64,000 bases of DNA from Cryptomeria japonica (lineage: Eukaryota > Streptophyta > Pinopsida > Cupressales > Cupressaceae), in NCBI RefSeq assembly GCF_030272615.1, contig NC_081410.1, positions 254,311,533-254,375,532 on the forward strand. Reading direction: 5' to 3'. Shown in pieces: positions 11,400 through 23,756 of the stretch. The first letter of the stretch is position 1. Every line of letters begins with the position of its first letter. Both the position numbers and the translations under genes were made by a program. The notes below the pieces were generated by a model. The model worked only from the letters and a program-made list of their open reading frames with translations, did not search any database and was not told where the DNA came from.

Positions 11400-11887
11400 G
11401 ATATTTAGATATTTACTTTACGAATGTTGATTGGGCAGGCGATGTTGATGACTAGAAGAGTACTATAGGTGGTACATTATTTTTAGGCAAGAAGTTGGTT
11501 TCTTGGACAAGTAAGAAGAAGAATGATATTTCCTTATCCACTGTAGAAGCTGAATACATTGCCGCTGCTAGCAATTGTACTCAAGTAATTTGGATGAAGT
11601 AGATGTTGAAGGATATAGGAGTTATGTATGATGAGCCTATTGCTATATATTATGACACTTCAAGTGCTATCAATATTTCAAAGAATCTGGTGTTCCATTC
11701 CAAAACAAAGCATATATCAATTAAGTTTTGTTTCTTAAGAGAGAAAGTGAATGAGAAAGAAGTCAGATTGGAGTATGTATCTACAAAGGAATAGATTGCA
11801 GATGTCTTTACGAAGCCTTTGTCTAGAGATACTTTTGAGTATCTCGGAGAGAAGTTAGGGGTAATTTCCCCTCCTAATAAGAACTAA
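11400..11887 (+). pseudogene. pol: RNase H and pol C-terminus (element E)
   Basis: RNase H removes the RNA strand during reverse transcription. The readable copia RNase H begins at WAGDVDD (near 11434), continues with GGTLFLGKKLVSWTSKKK and STVEAEYIAAASNCTQVIWMK, then the intact stretch 11603-11794 with FHSKTKHISIKF, and ends with the usual pol tail ADVFTKPL. In-frame stops occur after WAGDVDD, after VIWMK and after VSTKE. The sequence is close in wording to the same domain of elements A and D. Confidence 0.85.
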
Positions 11888-12226
11888 GGTGCATGGATTT
11901 GCATCAGTCCAATAGATTTCATAGAGATTTTACGCTTTGGATTGGTGAATGAGGTTGTTACTCAAGGGGAGTAGTTAGTGTCAGTGTTGGTGGTTTAGAT
12001 GTACAGATTTGTAAAGCTAATTCAAAGTGGGGGAAAAGCTTGATTCTTAAGACTTTGTCATTGATGTAAAAGGGGGAGAGAAGCATTTGAAAAACTCTAT
12101 AAGAGAGTAGAGCATTTTGAGATTTAAATTGTTTGTCAAAGTGGGAGATTGCTAAGAATTGATTTCTTTCTTTGCATTGATTTTTTTTCATATTTATATG
12201 TTTCCATCAATTCCAAAGGGGGAGTT
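11888..12226 (+). promoter_or_regulatory. Polypurine boxes and PPT (element E)
   Basis: Non-coding DNA between pol and the LTR holds CAAGGGGAGTAG (about 11964), AAAGGGGGAGAGAAG (about 12068) and the terminal TTCCAAAGGGGGAGTT before the LTR. The repetition of the box matches the Sirevirus-like elements in the window. Confidence 0.75.
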
Positions 12227-13474
12227 TGTTGGATATTGGCTGATATGTTGTCATTGATCTCAACATATGTGGAGATTGTTGATTTGATTGAGTTATGAGA
12301 TCCGATATTGAGGATGTTAAGTAGTTGTTCATATTATTCGGTATTTTGGTTTGTGCTCTATATTGCTCCAAAATATATATATCTTTGGTTGTAGATGTGT
12401 GAGATGTGTTCTAGACATTGATGTGTGTCCTCAATTCGAGTGGTTCATGATTTGGAGGTCCAAAAGCAAATCTTTTTGTTTAATAGTCATTTATGTTCAT
12501 GTTCTTCTCTGGTAGAGAAATGACGATGATTCTAGTAATTTGAGTTGTTGTGGTTGTTATGATGCAATTCATGTTGCTTGTGAATGTCTCTAGATTGTTT
12601 TCTATGCATATTGGTGGTCTACATTGATTATTGTGCGTGTTATTAAATATTTCCCTTGTATGGTGATGTTCTTCATGTTATGAAACATTGTTGATGGTTG
12701 TAGCATGTTGTAGATGATCGAGGCATAATTTTTGGAGGTGTTGTGTATTTTTAGTATTGATATGGGTCCAAACTATGTCTTAGCCGACATTGTTTTGGTC
12801 CACATGCATTGTTGTAGTGTGTGAGAATATTATTTTGTAATTCATATTGAAGGTTTAGTCGACCTCTATTTCATAGGTTGATGTCTTGTATAAATATATG
12901 TAATAATCATGTAAGATGTATGTCTACGAGTGTTTTCATTGTGTATGCGAGTGAAGAATTGGGTTGGATGTGTGAACAACTTATTTGATCTTTCGAAAGT
13001 GTGAAGGAGAATATAAGTGTTGCAGAAAAGACTGTGTGCTTAACTAGAACTGTACTTAGGCATATTTAGATGCTATTTTCATAGTTCATATGATCCAAAT
13101 TGTAGTCTGAGTGTTTTTGTAAGTCAGTGAGACTTCTTGTAAGGCAGTGAGCATTCCCTTAAGGTTGTAGTCTTTTTGGGTTTCTTATTTTGAGCAGTGA
13201 GCTCTAGATAGTGTGCCTGAATGCATGCACATTCCCCTTGTAATATTCACATTTACTCCTAACAGAGTATTATCTCATTGTGGGTAGGTTCCCACCGTGG
13301 TTTTTCCCTTAACCAATTTTTCCACATCAAAAATCTCATTGTTATGTGTGTTATTGATGTGTTGTTGTTTCACTCTTTAACTGTTAATTATCAGATCTTA
13401 TTTATGGTTTAAGTTGTAGTAAGTTTTGGTGCAAACTGATTCACCCCCCCTCTCAGTTTGTTGTGTTGTTGCCA
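12227..13474 (+). repeat. 3' LTR of element E
   Basis: Starts TGTTGGATATTGG after the PPT, includes TTGTCATTGAT near its start and the box CCCACCGTGGTTTTTCCC at about 13291. A hairpin near the end pairs AAACTGA (13433-13439) with TCAGTTT (13453-13459) around TTCACCCCCCCTC. The 3' edge (GTTGCCA, about 13474) is approximate because no second LTR copy is present. Confidence 0.75.
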
Positions 13475-13795
13475 ATAGGCTACATATGATTAGCTTTAGG
13501 ACAACCCTCCTTGATGCCCCTTAAATTGTCATTACTAGTCAAAAAGTGTTTATCTGGACTCACTTCACCTTTGGCAATGACAACCTCCTCAATACTCAGA
13601 TCATCCCTTATTGTTTGGATCTCTTTATCCACAACACCAATCTTCCCCATAGCCACATCACCTTTCTTATTTTTTTTTACCCAACTTCCCTTTCTTAGCA
13701 GTGTTGGGTCTAGAAGAATCCCCCACCTCCATACTTTGATCATACCTTATCACCTTGCCTTCCCCCTCAAACCAAGACAACCATTATATCTGGCT
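13475..13795 (-). other. Unidentified repeat Z, right part
   Basis: The minus strand is open from 13743 to 13480 (87 residues, including VWRWGILLDPTLLRKGSW and a Lys-rich KKNKKGD). No family is recognised. About 13487-13550 resembles 11322-11386. This part may be the upstream portion of the same minus-strand coding fragment, split by element E. Confidence 0.35.
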
Positions 13796-14262
13796 TAAAC
13801 ATATGTAAGAGGTTTAAGACCTCTGGCATTGAGCTTAACCGAAACTGTACTCAGATATAGGAGATGATATTCTTGCAGTTCATTCTTATTTATGGATTGT
13901 AGTCTAGATTTATTTTGTAGTCAGTGAGGCTCCTTTTGTGTTGAGCAATGTGCTTTAGGTTGTTGGCCTTCCTGCATGTGCAAACCCCTTATTGTAATCA
14001 CATACTTACTGCAAAAGTATCATCTAACTGTGGGTAGGCTTTCCACTATGGTTTTTCCCTTTACCAGGTTTTCCACGTACAAATCTTGGTGTTATGTGTT
14101 GTGGATGCATGGTAATTGGTTTATGATTTATGTTTGTTCTTAATTGATATATCTGTTATTTGGTTTATGCATCCGGTAAAAGATTTTGTGTGCTTATAGT
14201 TTCATAATATGTTAACAACTCATTCAACCCCCCCTCTTAGTTGTTCACCAGTTATCCTAACA
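13796..14262 (+). repeat. 5' LTR of element D, left-truncated
   Basis: It aligns with the second half of solo LTR S1 (for example GTCAGTGAGGCTCCTTTTGTG and ACATACTTACTGCA). The LTR start is missing, replaced by repeat Z. The common box CCACTATGGTTTTTCCC lies at about 14043. A hairpin CAACTCA (14216-14222) / TTAGTTG (14237-14243), with one mismatch, surrounds a C-run near the CTAACA end. Confidence 0.75.
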
Positions 14263-14264
14263 AT

Positions 14265-14276
14265 TAATATCAGAGC
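14265..14276 (+). promoter_or_regulatory. Primer binding site (element D)
   Basis: TAATATCAGAGC, two bases after the LTR end, is a one-base variant of TGGTATCAGAGC, the copia site complementary to initiator tRNA-Met. Confidence 0.8.
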
Positions 14277-14318
14277 CAAGTTATCTCTACAGAATCTTAA
14301 TCACTTGAGGAAGATCCT

Positions 14319-15465
14319 ATGGAGACCAATCATTCAACTTCAATTTCTTACCAGAAGGACAAACCTAGGCTTGAAGGAATAAATTATAGAGTATGGAAGC
14401 TTCAGATGGGGACTCATCTGAGATGTCTTAGCAAGGAGATTTGGGAGATCACTAAGAAGGGATGTATTCCTTATGATCTGGCATCTAGAAACCCTCCTCC
14501 AGTAGGCTTGGATAAGAATATTGAAAATGATTATAGAGATAGAGAAGCCCTTTTGAGTGCCCTTTTAGATTAGCAAGTAATGGGATTAATGAACAAATCA
14601 TTTGCAAAAGCTATATGGGATAAGTTGGAGACTCTGAATGAAGGTGACCCTACTGTTAAAATTGCTAAACTTGATGGTTACTGGGTAAGGTATGAAAACC
14701 TGAGAATGGAGGAAGATGAAAGAATTACTGCTTTTATGGAAATAGTTAATGAAATTGTTATAAGAATTCAATGTTGTGGTGGATCTCTGAGTGAATATGA
14801 TATTGTTTCTAAAGTATTGAGAGCTTTTCCATCTTCTTACAAGATTAAGGCTACTACAATTAATGAGCGGAGAACAATGTCTAACACTTCAATTAATAGG
14901 GATACTTTGGTTGGAAAGTTATCTGCTTTTGAGCTTGACGAATTTGGTCCTCAAGGAGTTGCCAAGATTGATTCTACATTCAAGGCATCTACATAATCAA
15001 CCGGCAAGAGTGATTGGAAAGCATTATATGCAAAGGAACCTAGAGGATATAAGGAAACAAGATGAAGATTTTGAAGAACTTGAAGCCCTATTTTCTAGAA
15101 GAGTACCTAGAGGTCTAACAGGAAGTAAGTATGAAGGAAAATCACCTTTCAAATGTTTTGCATGAAATAAGATAGGTCATTTTGCATCTAGATGTCCTGA
15201 GAGGAATTCAAGATTTGAGGAGAAAGTTAGAAGATCTGTTAAGCCTAACCATGAATATCAGAACAAGCATAAGTACAAGAGGAACAAAGATAAATCATGC
15301 TACTATGCTGATGAGGAAGGTGTAACTAATGATTCTGATGATGAACCGACAAAAGATTCAGCTAGTGGATCCGAAAATGGAAAGGAATGGGTATTCTTAG
15401 CTATAAAGGAAGATACTCTAGAACCTATCATTCATAATGAAGAGAAGGCCCTTTCTTCTAAAGTT
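14319..15465 (+). pseudogene. gag: Gag (element D)
   Basis: Starts at ATG 14319 with the copia Gag signature LEGINYRVWKLQMGTHL. A stop at 14571 interrupts it; the frame resumes with AKAIWDKLETLNEGD, the usual UBN2-type region, and later TLVGKLSAFELDEFG. After another stop and frame change comes the knuckle region SPFKCFA*NKIGHFASRC, where the second Cys position is followed by a TGA. A tail rich in Lys, Tyr and acidic residues precedes protease. The protein is close to the Gag of element A. Confidence 0.85.
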
Positions 15466-16720
15466 TAAACAATGGATGTTCACATCATATGACTGGAGAT
15501 AAAAGGAAGTTTTTATCTTTGCAAGAATTTGATGGTGGTCTAGTCAGATTTGGAGATGACAAAGCATGAATGATCAAAGGAAGAGGAGCTATATCATTGG
15601 ATGGTAAGAATAGCACTAATAATGTTTACTATGTTGAAGGTTTAAGGCATAATCTTTTGAGTGTAGGAAAGTTGGTGGATAAGGGATTTCAATTACAGTT
15701 CAAGGATGGAAAATGCAAAATCATCAACAGATCTAGACTGGAGATTGCAAACGGTACACAGACTAGAGGTAACATATTTCATTTGAACTTTGGTGAGAAG
15801 ACATGTTTGATTGCACATATTGATGAGAGTTGGCTATGACATAAGAGGCTATGTCATGTGAATTTTGATTGCATTGTAAAGATTAGTTGAACTAAGGCAG
15901 TTAGAGATATACCTAAGATTGTGAAGCCTCATAATCTAGTATGTAAGGAATGTCAAATGGGAAAGCAAGTCAGAGCTTCTTTTAAGAGTATACAAGATAA
16001 ATCTAATGATGTTCTCGATCTTGTTCATACTAGTTTATGTGGTCCTACTAGAATAAAAAAATTTCAGGGTGATAGATATTTCATGCTAATCATTGATGAC
16101 TATTCTAGAATGATGTGGGTTACTTTTCTAAGGGAAAAATCTGAAGCCTTTGAAAAATTCAAGAAATTTAAAGCTTTGGTTGAGACAGAGATAAGATTGA
16201 AGATCAAATTATTAAGATCTGATCAGGGTGGTGAATTTGCATCCAGTGAATTTAGCAGTTATTGTGAGAAACATGGGATAAGGAGACAGTTGTTTGCACC
16301 CTGGACACCCCAGCAAAATGGTGGTGTGGAAATAAATAGAAAAACTATCCTGGATGTAGCTAGATCTATGATGATGGAAGCTAATTTACCACATATTCAT
16401 TGGAGAGAAGCTGTGAGCATGATGATGTAAGCATTCAACAAAGTTCATATCAAAGGAGACACTGGTAAGACACCTTATGAGTTATGGTTTGGTCACACAC
16501 CTACTCTTAAGTATTTCATAATCTTGGTATTAAATGTTATATCAAAAGAGATGATTCCATTGGAAATTTTGATCCTAGATGTAATGAAGGAATATTTCTT
16601 GGTTATTCAAATGAAAGAAAATCATATAGATGTTATAATAAAAGATTGTAGAGAATTATGGAAAGCATGAATGTCAAGGTGGATGAGCAGTATAAAGGTC
16701 AAATCAGAACTTATGAGAGA
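15466..16720 (+). pseudogene. pol: Protease and integrase (element D)
   Basis: The protease region is recognised by CSHHMTGDKRKFLSLQEFDG just after the active-site position, which is damaged by a stop and frame change. The LRHNLLSVGKLVDKGFQLQ segment follows. The integrase zinc-binding region has HKRLCHVNFD and VCKECQMGKQ. The catalytic core shows FMLIIDDYSRMMWVTFL, SDQGGEFASSEF and PQQNGGVEINRK, where Gly-Gly-Val-Glu replaces the usual NG(V/I)xER. Stops occur at about 15568, 15837, 15888 and 16428; the integrase tail (to about 16720) needs frame shifts. Confidence 0.85.
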
Positions 16721-18320
16721 GAACCAGAAGTGTAAATGATAATAACTAAACTGGTAGCACCTATACCAGAACATAATGTTGAATGAGATACTTCAATAGT
16801 ATCAGAAAATTCAACAGTAATCAAAGATCAAAGCGGAGAAAAAAAATTCAGATGACTCCTCGGTATGTAAGGTTGAATCATTTAGAAAATTAGATCATTG
16901 AAGACAAGAGCAAAGGAGTGATGACAAGGAGAAGGTTGGCAGCTGAAGAGGTCTACTTAATTTCTCAAATTGAACCGACATCAGTAGATGGAGCATGTAA
17001 GGATGAATGTTGGATGAAAGATATGGAAGAGGAATTGGATCAGATAGAAAAGAACATCACATGGACTTTAGTTCCCCAACCTAAAAATAAGAATGTTATT
17101 GGAACTAAATGGGTTTTTAGGAATAAATTGAATGAAGGTGGACAAGTTGTGAGGAACAAGGCTAGATTGGTATGTAAAGGATATTCTCAGAAGAAAGGAA
17201 TTTATTATGATGAAATTTTTGCTCCAGTAGCTAGGATTGAAACTGTGAGATTGTTTCTTGCTTATGCTGCCCATAAGAAATATAAGGTTTATCAGATGGA
17301 TGTTAAGTGTGCATTTCTAAATGGAGATCTTGAAGAAGTCTACATTGAGAAACCTGATGCATTTTCTCTTTCAGATGATAATAACATGGTTTGCAGATTA
17401 AGGAAAGCTTTATATGGATTGAAGCAAGCACCTAGAGCTTGTTATGCTAGATTAGACAAATATCTTTTGAATCTTGGTTTCACTAAAGGCAATGCTGATA
17501 GTAACTTATATTATAAGATCACTGATGATGACATATTTATTATTGAGTTCTTTGTGGATGATATCATTTTTGGAGGTGAGGAAAATTTATGTATGAAATT
17601 CTTTGATAATATGAAGAATGAATCTGAGATGTCTATGATTGGAGAAATGAGATTTTTCTTAGGTTTGCAGATAATTAGTCTGATAAAGGTATTTTAATCT
17701 GTCAAACTAAGTATGCTAGATAGTTGTTGAAGAAATTTGGTATGGAAAATTCAAAACCAGTTGGTACTCCTATGGTTACAAGTGAGAAATTGACAAAGAA
17801 AGATGTATCCTCACTAGTAAATACTACAAGGTATAAATCTATGATTGGAGGTTTGTTATATTTGACTCAGACTAGACTGGATATAATGAATGTTGTTTGT
17901 ATTGTATCAAAATATCCTAGTAATCCTAAAGAGAATCATGAGAGTGCAGTGAAAAGGATTTTCAAATATTTACAAGGAACATCTAAATATAGTTTGTGGT
18001 ATCCTAAAGATGATAACTTTACACTATGTGCATATACAAATGCAAATTGGGTTGGAGATATAGATGACCAGAAAAGCACATCCGGTGGAGCTTTCTTTCT
18101 TGGAAAGAAACTTGTTTCATGGATCAGCAAGAAATAGTCATGTACTTCTCTATATACTATTGATGTTGAGTATGTTGTTGTTGCTACTAGTTGTACACAA
18201 GTTATATGGATGAAGAAAATGTTGAAGGATATAAGGGTAGATTGCAATGAACTAGTAGTTATTCACTATGATAACTTTGTTGTTATTGGCATATCAAAGA
18301 ATCTCATATTTCATTTTGTT
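16721..18320 (+). pseudogene. pol: Reverse transcriptase and partial RNase H (element D)
   Basis: An intact 259-codon block (16918-17697) carries the copia [66 protein letters not shown] and the catalytic box [11 protein letters not shown] short frame change follows, then GTPMVTSEKLTKKD and MIGGLLYLTQTRLDIMN (17724-18137), and RNase H with ANWVGDIDDQKSTSGGAFFL. The domain ends at ISKNLIFHF where element O's LTR starts. The typical SKTKH continuation is therefore displaced past the window. Confidence 0.9.
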
Positions 18321-19477
18321 TGTCATGAAATTGCGACCCTTGAAATTTTGGCCACATTAGGGTCCTCACACACATGATTCGAATCCCTAATACATATTGG
18401 AGACCAGAGACTTGCTCGACACCTGAGAATTGCACCTTGCATGCCCTCCGCATTGCCTAAACTGCATCCCATCCTACAAAAAAGGGAAAGATAGGGGCAT
18501 GGAGCTCATGTCCCCTGCCCCATTTTGAGGAAAGACCCTTTTCAAATGTGCTTTGGAGGTTTCACATTGAGCGAGAAAACTTCCCCAGTGTCGGCTTGTG
18601 ATGGAAAATCAATCAATTAGCCCTAATTAACAAGTATTTAAGTCGCATTTCCCCTTCCATTTTGGTATAACATAGATACATGAGATCATGCATTCAAGCA
18701 TTTGAGAGCATTCAAGCATTCAAGCATTTTTTTCTAGCATTGAGTATTCTCTAGTCTCCTTTCAAGGCTAGGTGTTGCATTCAAGTCAAGCATTCAACCA
18801 TTAAAGAGGAGATTCATTCCAACATTCAATTCCACACAAGAAAATCTATCTACATTCTATCTACAACTTCCCTTGAGGTGGTTTACAGTTGAGTCTTTCA
18901 TTTACATTCACTTGCAAGTACTTTCTTTTATCATTTGGTTAATTCCAAAATGGGGGTTTTACCTGAAGGCAAACCCCCAATCTCAACACCTTTCCCTCTC
19001 TTTTCTATGTGTAGGTTGTAATTTTGAATTTAGGATCCATTTGTAGAGGTAGAAAAACCCTTTTCATTTCATAGATTTTTCAAAGGACCGTGTACATTCT
19101 CGCCACGGTCCGGGCAACTTTTTCCAAAATTCGTAAGGCAGCTTCATTTCGACACATTATTGCTAGATCCAAGTGCACATCTTCATCCTATACTTCTATC
19201 TTGAGTTATAATCAGATCTTTGTCACTTTTACACTTGATCATAAGTATGCAATTCAATCAATTCAAATCTCAATCTCAAAAGAGGGGATTCACTTATCAT
19301 TACTCAGAATTCAATCTCTTTCTCTAGAGGTTGAATCTAGTGTATCTTCCCCCCTCTTCCAATGTAATGCATGAAAAGTGTTTGAAGGGGAATTTGAAGT
19401 GAAATTCTCATCTCTCCTCTGAGGGAAGAAAGGCTTTCCTCTAGATCTGCATCATTCACCTTTTTCCCAACAATACA
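18321..19477 (+). repeat. 5' LTR of element O
   Basis: Starts TGTCATGAAATTGCGACCC exactly where element D's RNase H frame breaks, and ends ACAATACA just before a primer site. The length (~1.16 kb) and TGT...ACA ends fit a gypsy LTR. A GTATTTAAG sequence near 18633 is a possible TATA element. The right edge is approximate because the 3' copy is not in the window. Confidence 0.75.
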
Positions 19478-19480
19478 TTT

Positions 19481-19494
19481 TGGTGAACCCAACA
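19481..19494 (+). promoter_or_regulatory. Probable primer binding site (element O)
   Basis: TGGTGAACCCAACA follows the LTR end after three bases. TTGGTGA(A)CCC is a recognisable primer-site start for many plant gypsy elements; which tRNA is used was not determined. Confidence 0.6.
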
Positions 19495-21856
19495 TCTTAC
19501 ATGCTTATTCTGAAAATCATTGCATATTTTTTATTTGCAAGTTTCATTTTTATGCAAACTTAGTGGTTACTTCATTCAAAACCCTAGCTTTTAAAATTGA
19601 AATTGAACTTGTGTTTTGCGAAAATTACTTGTTATTCTCTTAGATTTGAAAATTGCTTTGTCCGTAAAATTCAATTTCTTCATTGCCTTGTTCAATTTGC
19701 AAATCAAATTCACAAAATTAAGAGGTTAATTGTCAAAACCCTAATTTTTAACAATTATCTTGAACTTGTGCAAAAAATTGATTTTCCATTTAATTTTCAG
19801 ATTTGTGACTGTTTTCAGACTTATCTTCTATCATACACTTCAAATTTTCAATTTCCCTCCCTCATCAAAATTCAAAATTTCAAAAATTAAGTGGTTAGGT
19901 CATAAAACCCTAATTTTCAAAGTTCACTGAATTATGTGCAAATTTCAATCAATTTCATTCAACTTTAGATTTCTAAAACATTCTCGAAGGTGTCCCTCTA
20001 TTGGCCATTTGGAGGAATTGATTATGTGTTGCATTCATGTTTTGTCATTGATGCCAACACTAGATGTTTGGATGCTTTACTGACACCCTTCTGGTCCTGA
20101 TAGGTTTTGTGGTTTCTGGCTGGTTTGGATCCAGCATGATCCGGTAGGCTTCGATATGATTTGGTTATGGAATTGGATTATTCATGATACTCATGTTCAT
20201 ATTCAGTCAGTTCGTTTTGGTCTAGTGATCAAATGTTATCCTATTTGCTTGGAAGCCTGGCTTCTGGTTCCAGCGAGGGTTTCACCAGCAAAGCTTTTGA
20301 TGAAGATCTTTTATGAATTGCATAAGTGGTGTTGGTGCAGCTTCTGGTGGAGTTTCAAGATGCTGATGGTGATCATGTTTGAGACTTGGCAGATGGAGAT
20401 AATTTCTTTAGCATATGGACCGACTTTAATGAAACATGTGGATTGGACCTCTTGATGTGTTTCTGGGATGTCTTATGTGTTGTATATTATTTGTTTGGTC
20501 TAAGGCCGACATGGTTTGTAATTATGTAATTGGTTTATTGTCTGGTAGCCGACCTAATTGTTTATGGTCGAGGGTTTGTATATATATGATGTAAGCTCTC
20601 ATTGTAGAATATATGGTAAAGATTAAGGGATGGGATATGGATATATAATGTGAAAATAATGTAATATCATTCTGGAAGAAGATTTGGGTTTATGTAAGAG
20701 GATTTAGTCCTTCGGTATTGAGCTTAACCAGAACTATACTCAGGCATAGGAGATGCTATCTTTGCAATTCAAACACTTCTCCAAATTGTAGTTTGGATCT
20801 CTATGTAGTCAGTGAGGCTCCTTTTGTGATGAGCAGTGCACTCTAGGCTGTTGGTCTTCCTACAAGTGCAGGCCCCTCAAATATAATTCACATACTTACT
20901 GCAGAAGTATTATCTCACTATGGGTAGGCTTCCCACCATGGTTTTTCTCTTTATTGGGTTTTCCACGTATAAATCTTGGTGTCATGTGGATGGTATTTAT
21001 TATGTGATTATTGTTTATGCTTAATTAGTTTAACTGTTAATCTGGTATTAATGTTTTGGGTTCTGGTATTAAAGTTTTAATTAATTAAGGTTTCGGTAAT
21101 CTGTGACAACTGATTCACGCCCCCCTCGCAATTGTCTTTTGGTTATTTGAACTATCTAACACCCTCCCCTTTAGGCGTGATTCTTTTCAAATTTGCAGTC
21201 CAATCTTTCTTTTTCTTCAAAACCCTAATAAGGTCCTATTCTCATATTTGAACCTTCATTTCGCCTATCTCGAAATTGTAAAATTTGCCAATTTTGGGGG
21301 GTTAGCTTTAAAATCATTTTAATATTCAACCCTAAAAAATTTGAAAAAAGTTGGTCAGACTATGTGTGTTCCCGCCACAGTCCTCAACTTTTTTCCTGAA
21401 ATTTTGGGAGAGTATTATGACTGTATTTAATAGCCTAAATCCAGAAGATTGGCTAATTTTGTCAATTTTTTATCCCTCTAACATCGAAAATACCTCCAAA
21501 ATTCAACATTTTCAATTTCAAGAAATTTTTTAAAATTAAGATGTTAATTATAATCTGCCCTGATTTTGATCATTCTAATTTTCAAATTAAGTGGTATTCC
21601 CTTGGCCCTAATTTTAAAATTCCAATTTCCTTTCATTTTTGGAAATTGTGTCATCCTCTTCTTCCAACAAAGTTCAAATTGTTTAATCAATATTTTCTTA
21701 AATTTTGCATTAATCAATTTTGTAAGCTTTGTTCCAAATTCAAAATTTCAAATTTCGCTCTAGTGCATGAGTTTCACCACTATTAGTCCTACCTACACTA
21801 TCCCCATTAGATGAAGCATTAGAATTAAGGCTTCCTAAGGTTTATTTACTAAGGAG
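19495..21856 (+). other. Leader of element O, holding solo LTR S1
   Basis: Apart from S1, this is a long AT-rich 5' leader. AAACCCTAATTTT-type motifs recur at about 19580, 19737 and 19906, suggesting a diverged internal duplication. Short frames (19597-19890, 21351-21786) have no domain similarity. Confidence 0.6.
19999..21161 (+). mobile_element. Solo LTR S1 (copia, related to element D)
   Basis: An isolated 1163-bp LTR flanked by the 5-bp duplication CCCTC (19994-19998 and 21162-21166). Its start TATTGGCC is a probable mutated TGTTGGCC and its end is CTAACA. It contains TTGTCATTGATGCCAAC, the box CCCACCATGGTTTTTC at 20932, and a hairpin GACAACTG (21105-21112) / CAATTGTC (21129-21136) with one mismatch around a C-rich loop. 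No internal copia sequence is attached, as expected after recombination between two LTRs. Confidence 0.88.
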
Positions 21857-23756
21857 ATGGAACATAATTTGGGTGACTTATTTAATAAGGATAATGCTAA
21901 TCCTTCACATCCTACTCATGTCCCTATCTCCAATTGATGAATCCCATGATGAACAAGAAGAAGCTTTGACTAGAGTTTCCATAGATCAACTTTCAAAATT
22001 GAACAATCAATTTGATAATTTTCAACAATGGATGTCCCAAGAATACCCTAATAGTGACACTCTTCCATTAATTGAAGACCTTATATGCATGATTCAAAGT
22101 GATAAGAATGGAATTAATATATTGCATGACATTGCTCATATTGTTGATTCTAATGTCATGCCTATCATAAGTTGTGCTAAGAACTTAGGTTATTCGCAAC
22201 CTTCAAATCAAATCAATTCTTCTATTCCTTTGACCACTTCAATGGCTATTATTCCTACTTTCACTTCAAACATCATGGCTACATCAACTCAAAATGTCAT
22301 TCCTACAACCATTGGTCATGGGGGCAATCCCTCTTCTTCATTTAATCCTCTATCTTTACCTATGTCTTCCATAAGTATTCCTATTATCCCTCAACCAATC
22401 AATGTGACACAAGGGGGCAATTCATTGAACAATTTTATTCCTCCTTCGAGTGTCTTGTTTCCTATGCAATTATCACCTATGCCTACTTATCATAATATCC
22501 CACCACCTTATTCTCAATCCATTCCTTCCTTCAATAGCATCACACCACCTTCTCAATCAACCATGTCTAAAATCAATTATTCTACTGAAGCAACCATTAA
22601 CAATCTTGCTCAAATCATGTCTTCCTTACAACAACAAATTGCTTCTATGAGTCAATCCAAGTTTAGTGTGCCCACCTTTGATGTTGTGAGCCCACTTTCT
22701 CTTGATATTGTTAAAGATGTGCCACCTAAGCATGTTGAGGTCCCTCAATTGGAACTCTATAATCGAAAAGGTGGTCCTCTTACACATGCTAAAACATTTC
22801 AAACCTTACGTACTGATTTTGCTTATGATCAAAGATTGCTTGTGAAACTATTTACAAGAACATTAAGAGATAAGGCTTTACAATGGTATTTCTCTTTGCC
22901 TTCTTATTCCATCACTTCTTTTCAACAACTAGAAAATGCTTTCATCCAACAATTTCAAAATAACATTGGTCCTAAAATCACTTTGACTGATTTAATGCAT
23001 TGTAAATAAGGTGTTAAAGAAAAAGTGACTGATTTCATTGGTATATATAAGCATTTGTGTGCTCAAATTTCTTTTCATGTACCAGATAATTATATTCAAC
23101 GAATTTTCATTTCTAATTTGCAAAAAGATATCAGGGGAAAGCTTCTTTTGTTTGAGTTTACTTCCTTTTTGCAGTTGTGTGCAACACTCCACAATTATCA
23201 ACTAGTTGTGAGTCAAATGGAGCAATTTACTTCTATGGCACAGAGTGATAAGAGGGAGAGTGTTCAACAACCATTTGTGAAGTTCAAACCAAGAAAAATC
23301 TTCATCAACTTCAATGATACAATCAACAACAACAATGTGAATACTACAATAGGTGTGCCTTCTATTTCTAAATTTTTCAAAAGAGAAAGAGAGTTTACTC
23401 CTTTGAATGAATCTTTACATAGTATTGTCTCAGTTGTTGCACATAAATGTTATCAAACTTCCTCCTATAAAAAAAGTAATCCTTCTAAACTTGCATCCCC
23501 TTATTTTGATAATAATTCTTTTTCTCAATTTCATCGTCAGACTAGTCATGATACTGAGAAATGTTTTGCATTGAAAAATAAGATTCAAGATTTGATTGAT
23601 AACAATACTATATCTGTGGTAGGTGTGAATGATAAAGGGAATAAAACAGTAGCTCCTCCTAATCAAAATATTAAATTTTTTACTAATCCTTTACCTTCTC
23701 ATACCTCTAACATGATTGAGACTTAGTATAATTCTTTCTCCTCTAAGGAATTCACT
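21857..23756 (+). pseudogene. gag: Gag (element O)
   Basis: A probable start ATG at 21857 leads into a frame that shifts near 21940 into the intact block 21873-23009. That block has a Ser/Pro/Thr-rich N-terminal half, then the gypsy Gag core: VPQLELYNRKGGPLTHAKTF, LLVKLFTRTLRDKALQWY and LENAFIQQF. One stop at 23007 separates it from EKVTDFIGIYKHLCAQISFH. The end has a motif like the one following Gag in related plant elements, HRQTSHDTEKCFALKNKIQD (about 23533-23592). A classical CCHC knuckle is not present. Confidence 0.85.

Larger units (their letters stand above)
11400..13474 (+). mobile_element. Element E: 5'-truncated copia
   Basis: It starts abruptly within an RNase H domain, continues through the pol end, a non-coding segment with purine boxes, and one LTR (12227-13474). 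Gag, protease, integrase and reverse transcriptase are missing. It separates two parts of repeat Z that overlap by about 65 bp, so a simple insertion is not certain. Confidence 0.75.
13796..18320 (+). mobile_element. Element D: copia, cut by element O
   Basis: A partial 5' LTR, a primer binding site, gag, protease, integrase, reverse transcriptase and most of RNase H follow in normal copia order. The element stops at 18320, where the LTR of gypsy element O begins; its 3' part must lie beyond the window. Its proteins are closely similar to those of element A, and its LTR resembles solo LTR S1. Confidence 0.9.

Noticed and set aside
13511-13798. A 95-codon plus-strand frame
   Set aside because: Opposite strand of the repeat Z coding-like fragment; Leu/Ser/Pro-rich, as expected of an antisense shadow.
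19090-21786. Short plus-strand frames in O's LTR and leader
   Set aside because: They sit in LTR, leader or solo-LTR sequence, are AT-driven and have no recognisable domain.
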